A DNA stretch of 9,128 nucleotides from JASJCP01 sp051155735. GTDB lineage: Bacteria; Cyanobacteriota; Cyanobacteriia; Cyanobacteriales; Xenococcaceae. Of this stretch, positions 5,986 through 9,128 are shown one piece after another. The notes under the pieces are model-generated. The model searched no databases and was not told where the DNA came from. It was given only the letters and a program-made list of their open reading frames with translations. Every line of letters begins with the position of its first letter. Positions within the stretch are counted from its first letter, which is position 1. Where the stretch lies: positions 1 through 9,128 of the forward strand of contig DAXETX010000390.1 of assembly GCA_051155735.1 (NCBI GenBank), given 5' to 3'. The translations under genes and the position numbers were made by a program.

Positions 5986-6950
5986 ACTTTCAAATACATT
6001 CAGACAGCGACATTCCAGCCTCCAAACAATTATTTGATCAAATCCAGTTTGCGATCGCCTCTGGACAATACCCCCCGAATCACCGTTTACCTAGTACACG
6101 ACAGTTGGCGATGATTACAGGGCTACATCGTAATACGATTAGCAAAGTTTATCAACAATTAGAAGAGGTTGGACTAGTTGCATCAGTTGCTGGCTCTGGT
6201 ATTTACGTCAAATCCCAAGAGAGAAAAACCACTGCTGAGTCGAATTCGCCCCTAATTGCGCCAAGTAACATCATTGCAGAAAGTATTGACCGTCTGCTGC
6301 AACTAGACTGTAGTTTATCTCAGATTAAAGAATTATTGCTCGAAGAACTGGATTGGCGTTTGCGCTGTCAAGAAAAAGTTATAGTAACTGTTCCCCGTCG
6401 AGATTTGAGCGCAGGGGAAATTATGCAGCAAGAATTAACCAAACACCTCAATATTCCAATCGATTTAATTACCTTAGAAAAAATCGAGCAAGTTTTAGCT
6501 GAAATGAACTTCGGGACGATAATTACCAGTCGCTATTTTATCAAAGAAGTTTTAGAAATTATTCCCCTCAACTCTTTTCGGGTGATTCCTGTTGATATCT
6601 ACGACTACAGTACAGAATTAAAAATGATTAAGAGCTTACCACCCCAGGCTTGCTTAGGGATAGTCAGTCTGAGTAAAGGTACTCTCGAAGTGGCTGCGAG
6701 TATTGTTCACAGTCAAAGAGGGGATGAAATCTTAGTGTTAACTGCTCCTAGTGGCGATCGCCAGAGATTGCTGGCAGTAGTGCGCGCAGCCCATAATATA
6801 ATAGCGGATGCTTCTAGCTACGATCTGGTAAAACAGGCAATTATCGCTGCTAGACCCGACTTAATTCGGATTCCTGAAGTAATTTGCAGCGACAGCTACA
6901 TCAATAGCAAATCCATCGACCTATTAAAACGAGAATTAGACCTACAATAA
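5979..6950 (+). CDS. plmA: GntR-family transcriptional regulator, PlmA-like
   Basis: 323 aa. Residues 10-78 form a GntR winged helix-turn-helix (IPASKQLFDQI, the helix RLPSTRQLAMITGLHRNTI, VYQQLEEVGLV and the wing GSGIYV). The remaining 240 residues are an effector and dimer domain that is neither an aminotransferase (MocR) nor a FadR or UTRA fold. This layout and sequence match the cyanobacteria-specific PlmA group (Anabaena PlmA, Synechocystis Sll1961). Known of the family: PlmA dimers bind the PII-PipX complex in Synechococcus elongatus, and Sll1961 affects photosystem stoichiometry. Cysteines lie at 111, 130, 225 and 303; C225 and C303 are candidates for the redox pair that I recall being reported for Sll1961. 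ATG 5979 is the first start after an in-frame TAA at 5973. asnS follows after 33 bp in the same direction, suggesting co-transcription. GntR family is certain; PlmA orthology is likely. Confidence 0.82.
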   Translation: MLNFQIHSDSDIPASKQLFDQIQFAIASGQYPPNHRLPSTRQLAMITGLHRNTISKVYQQLEEVGLVASVAGSGIYVKSQERKTTAESNSPLIAPSNIIAESIDRLLQLDCSLSQIKELLLEELDWRLRCQEKVIVTVPRRDLSAGEIMQQELTKHLNIPIDLITLEKIEQVLAEMNFGTIITSRYFIKEVLEIIPLNSFRVIPVDIYDYSTELKMIKSLPPQACLGIVSLSKGTLEVAASIVHSQRGDEILVLTAPSGDRQRLLAVVRAAHNIIADASSYDLVKQAIIAARPDLIRIPEVICSDSYINSKSIDLLKRELDLQ

Positions 6951-6983
6951 TAAATCCAGCCCAGTTAATAATTGAGAGAATCT

Positions 6984-8375
6984 ATGGAAACTAGACGAGT
7001 TGCAGACATTCTAAAAAATGGTCAACCAGAAGAAACCGTAATTGTTAAAGGTTGGGTACGTACCAAAAGAGAATTAAAAGGATTTGCCTTTACCGAAATT
7101 AATGACGGCTCATCCTTAGCTAGTCTGCAAGTAGTCCTCGACGGTAAGATACCAGACTATGAAACTATTATTAAAAAAATTAATACAGGAGCTTCCATCG
7201 AAGTTGCTGGTAAATTAGTTGCTTCTCAAGGTAAAGGGCAGAGAATCGAACTGCAAGCAGATTCAGCCATTATCTATGGTGAAGCCGATCCTGAAACCTA
7301 CCCCTTACAGAAAAAACGTCACTCTTTTGAATTTCTTCGCACTATCAGTCATTTGCGATCGCGTACTAACACCATGGGTGCAGTATTTCGCGTCAGAAAT
7401 GCTTGCGCCACTGCGATTCATCAATTTTTTCAAGAAAGAGGTTTTTTGTGGATTCACAGTCCAGTTATTACGGCTAATGATTGTGAAGGTGCAGGAGAAT
7501 TATTTACTGTTACTAATTTAAACTTAAAAAATTTACCTCAAAATGAAGTAGGAGAAATTGACTATACCCAAGACTTTTTTGGTAAACCAGCTTATCTGAC
7601 AGTCAGCGGACAACTACAAGCAGAAGTTATGGCAATGGCGTTTCAAAATGTTTATACTTTTGGTCCGACTTTTCGGGCGGAAAATTCTAACACTTCGCGT
7701 CATTTGGCTGAGTTTTGGATGGTTGAACCAGAAATGGCTTTTTGTGACTTAGAAGGAGATCAAAATCTTGCTGAAGAGTTCTTAAAGTATATTTTTCAAT
7801 CTGTCTTAGATACTTGTCCTGAAGACATGGAATTTTTCAACAAGTGGATTAACAAAACTGTTTTAGCTACCGCTGATAATATTATCAATAATGAATTTGC
7901 CAGAATCACTTATACTGAAGCCGTCAAACTTTTAGAAAAAGCCCCGAAAAAATTTGAATTTCCTGTAGAGTGGGGCATCGATTTACAATCAGAACACGAA
8001 CGCTATTTAGCCGAAGAACTCTTCAAAAAACCCGTTATTGTTACCAATTATCCTAAAGAAATCAAAGCTTTTTATATGCGCTTAGATGCAGGAGAAAAAA
8101 CTGTTTCGGCAATGGATGTTCTTGCCCCTAACATTGGTGAAATTATTGGTGGCTCTCAACGAGAAGAAAGACTTGATGTTTTAGAAAGACGCATTATCGA
8201 AACAGGAATGAACCCCGATGATTTGTGGTGGTATTTAGACCTCCGTCGTTATGGGACAGTACCCCATGCTGGCTTTGGCTTAGGCTTTGAAAGAGTCGTA
8301 CAATTTATGACAGGAATGACCAATATCCGCGATGTAATTCCTTTTGCTAGAACCCCACTCAATGCAGAGTTTTAG
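6984..8375 (+). CDS. asnS: Asparaginyl-tRNA synthetase (AsnRS)
   Basis: 463 aa, normal length for bacterial AsnRS. Class IIb synthetase that charges tRNA-Asn with asparagine in the cytoplasm. Seen: OB-fold anticodon-binding domain (about 18-100, starting VKGWVRTKRELKGFAF), motif 1 around 135-162 (VRNACATAIHQFF to SPVIT), the AsnRS-typical NDCEGAGELF at 165-174, motif 2 FGPTFRAENSNTSRHLAEFW at 226-245 with R231, MDVLAPNIGEIIGGSQRE at 377-393, and motif 3 GFGLGFERVV at 430-439 with ATP-binding R437. All catalytic signatures are intact. Start: ATG 6984 (METRRVADIL) is preferred over a TTG 12 bases upstream because homologues begin there and GAGAG at 6974-6978 gives a modest ribosome binding site 5 bases before it. 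It lies 33 bp behind plmA with no terminator between. A HIP1 site lies at 7355. Confidence 0.97.
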   Translation: METRRVADILKNGQPEETVIVKGWVRTKRELKGFAFTEINDGSSLASLQVVLDGKIPDYETIIKKINTGASIEVAGKLVASQGKGQRIELQADSAIIYGEADPETYPLQKKRHSFEFLRTISHLRSRTNTMGAVFRVRNACATAIHQFFQERGFLWIHSPVITANDCEGAGELFTVTNLNLKNLPQNEVGEIDYTQDFFGKPAYLTVSGQLQAEVMAMAFQNVYTFGPTFRAENSNTSRHLAEFWMVEPEMAFCDLEGDQNLAEEFLKYIFQSVLDTCPEDMEFFNKWINKTVLATADNIINNEFARITYTEAVKLLEKAPKKFEFPVEWGIDLQSEHERYLAEELFKKPVIVTNYPKEIKAFYMRLDAGEKTVSAMDVLAPNIGEIIGGSQREERLDVLERRIIETGMNPDDLWWYLDLRRYGTVPHAGFGLGFERVVQFMTGMTNIRDVIPFARTPLNAEF

Positions 8376-8422
8376 GTGATAATTTAATTTATGGGTCAAA
8401 GAAGGAAGAAGGAAGTTTAATT
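8376..8422. other. Purine-rich tail downstream of asnS
   Basis: This spacer contains a purine run (about 8398-8415) built of GAAG/GGAAG units. No gene or known motif is seen. It separates asnS from the hairpin at 8423. Confidence 0.4.
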
Positions 8423-8456
8423 GTTTAAAAGAGGTACAAGCCTCTTCTAAACTTTT
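8423..8456. terminator. Hairpin terminator between convergent asnS and M23 gene
   Basis: A 12-bp stem with one A-C mismatch forms between 8423-8434 and 8441-8452 around the six-base loop TACAAG; the upper stem AAGAGG/CCTCTT is perfect. TTTT (8453-8456) follows on the plus strand, which makes it a plausible intrinsic terminator for asnS 48 bp after its stop. For the minus-strand peptidase gene the same stem lies 39 bp past its stop but is followed only by AATTAAAC, so termination in that direction is weaker. Confidence 0.7.
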
Positions 8457-8490
8457 GTCCCTCAAACACAGAGAATTGCTTTGATCCCAA

Positions 8491-9128
8491 CTATTTACTT
8501 GGTAAATGAGCGATGGGATTGACTGCGGTATTACCATTAGGGCGAATTTCAAAATGGAGATGCGGTCCAGTACTAAAGCCAGTGCTACCCATTTCCGCAA
8601 TTTGCTGTCCTTGTTCTACTGTTTGACCTTGGCGTACATAAATTCGGTTGTTGTGAGCGTATAAAGTAACACTACCGTCTGAATGTTTGAGTTTGACTAG
8701 ATTTCCGAAGCCTCCAGAATTCCAACCAGCAACAATAACTTCTCCTGATGCTGCTGCCATAATCGGTGTTCCAATCGGGGCTGCAATATCTATGCCTTTG
8801 TGCATTCTCCCCCAACGCATCCCAAAACCCGAAGTAAAAGTACCTTGGGCTGGCCAAATGTAACCTTTAAAATAGCCATTGGGTAAATATTCTTCGGGAG
8901 AAGATAAAGGCGGTAAATCGGGAATGCTCCGATTAAGCGCAGCTAACTCCATGATCTCATCATAGCCCTGGGCAGTACTGGGAGCGACGCTAACTGATTC
9001 GGCTTCTTTTCGTGGTGTTGTCTGTTCTCTCTCTTCCGCATTTAGAGAGTAAGTAGTAGTTGACCTTTTTGATTCTGATTCATTAGTTAATTCTGTAGCG
9101 ATGATGGCGGGGTTAGCCGTATTTCCCC
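8491..9128 (-). CDS. M23 family zinc metallopeptidase (C-terminal part, runs off right edge)
   Basis: Seen: 211 residues and a stop; the frame is open to the window edge, so the true start is outside. An ATG at 8952 exists in frame but sits in the middle of a linker and is not a likely start. Visible residues 1-60 are a low-complexity Ser/Thr/Glu-rich linker. The LytM/lysostaphin-type domain follows (about 88-211): YIWPAQGTFTSGFGMRWG, HKGIDIAAP with ligands H109 and D113, YAHNNRIYV with H158, and GPHLHFE with H189 and H191. All metal and catalytic residues of an active M23 enzyme are present. Known: such proteins cut peptidoglycan cross-bridges in the periplasm or activate other murein hydrolases when degenerate; the intact site here argues for enzymatic activity. 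It is convergent with asnS. Signal peptide and any LysM or coiled-coil part cannot be judged. Confidence 0.92.
   Translation of the reverse strand, partial: GNTANPAIIATELTNESESKRSTTTYSLNAEEREQTTPRKEAESVSVAPSTAQGYDEIMELAALNRSIPDLPPLSSPEEYLPNGYFKGYIWPAQGTFTSGFGMRWGRMHKGIDIAAPIGTPIMAAASGEVIVAGWNSGGFGNLVKLKHSDGSVTLYAHNNRIYVRQGQTVEQGQQIAEMGSTGFSTGPHLHFEIRPNGNTAVNPIAHLPSK

Noticed and set aside
6972..6983. TTG start giving a 467-aa AsnRS
   Set aside because: The ATG at 6984 matches the family N-terminus and has the better placed ribosome binding site; the TTG adds only MRES.
7219..7521. 100-codon plus-strand frame inside asnS, and minus frame 8280-8600
   Set aside because: Both are out-of-frame shadows of asnS or the M23 gene; the true frames carry all conserved motifs.
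8491..8952. M23 peptidase as a complete 153-aa protein starting at 8952
   Set aside because: The frame stays open for 58 more codons to the window edge, the ATG lies within a linker, and there is no signal peptide after it, although the enzyme must be exported.

Overview
The window looks like a chromosomal piece of a cyanobacterium. Nine copies of the cyanobacterial palindrome GCGATCGC (HIP1) occur in about 9.1 kb. The DNA is AT-rich. One gene encodes a GntR-type regulator of the PlmA kind, a family known only from cyanobacteria. Genus cannot be fixed from the sequence. No tRNA, rRNA, insertion sequence, CRISPR array or riboswitch is seen.

Layout. 1-691 (minus): remnant or partial gene for an FG-GAP plus RTX calcium-binding repeat protein; it runs off the left edge and lacks a 5' end. 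692-853: gene-free leader. 854-2038 (plus): AlaC-type aminotransferase. 2099-2506 (plus): ribosome maturation factor RbfA. 2514-5918 (minus): two tandem paralogous GT-C fold membrane glycosyltransferases, 4209-5918 transcribed first and 2514-4193 second, 15 bp apart. 5919-5978: short divergent promoter region. 5979-6950 (plus): PlmA-like regulator. 6984-8375 (plus): asparaginyl-tRNA synthetase. 8376-8490: convergent gap with a hairpin that can terminate both sides. 8491-9128 (minus): C-terminal part of an M23 zinc endopeptidase that continues past the right edge.

How the genes fit together. Two pairs are housekeeping: alaC-rbfA (amino-acid metabolism, ribosome maturation) and plmA-asnS (a regulator linked in other cyanobacteria to the PII-PipX nitrogen signalling network, next to an aminoacyl-tRNA synthetase for an amide amino acid). 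Three loci concern the cell surface: the RTX protein, the glycosyltransferase pair and the M23 peptidase. I see no evidence that these three form one system; they are separate transcription units.

I did not find a clearly new multi-gene system. The items most worth a second look are the duplicated glycosyltransferases of unknown substrate, a 38-bp tract of perfect identity between these otherwise diverged paralogues, a four-copy ATG-containing heptamer lying on the start codon of the first one, and the RTX gene whose FG-GAP homology stops abruptly at an in-frame stop codon.
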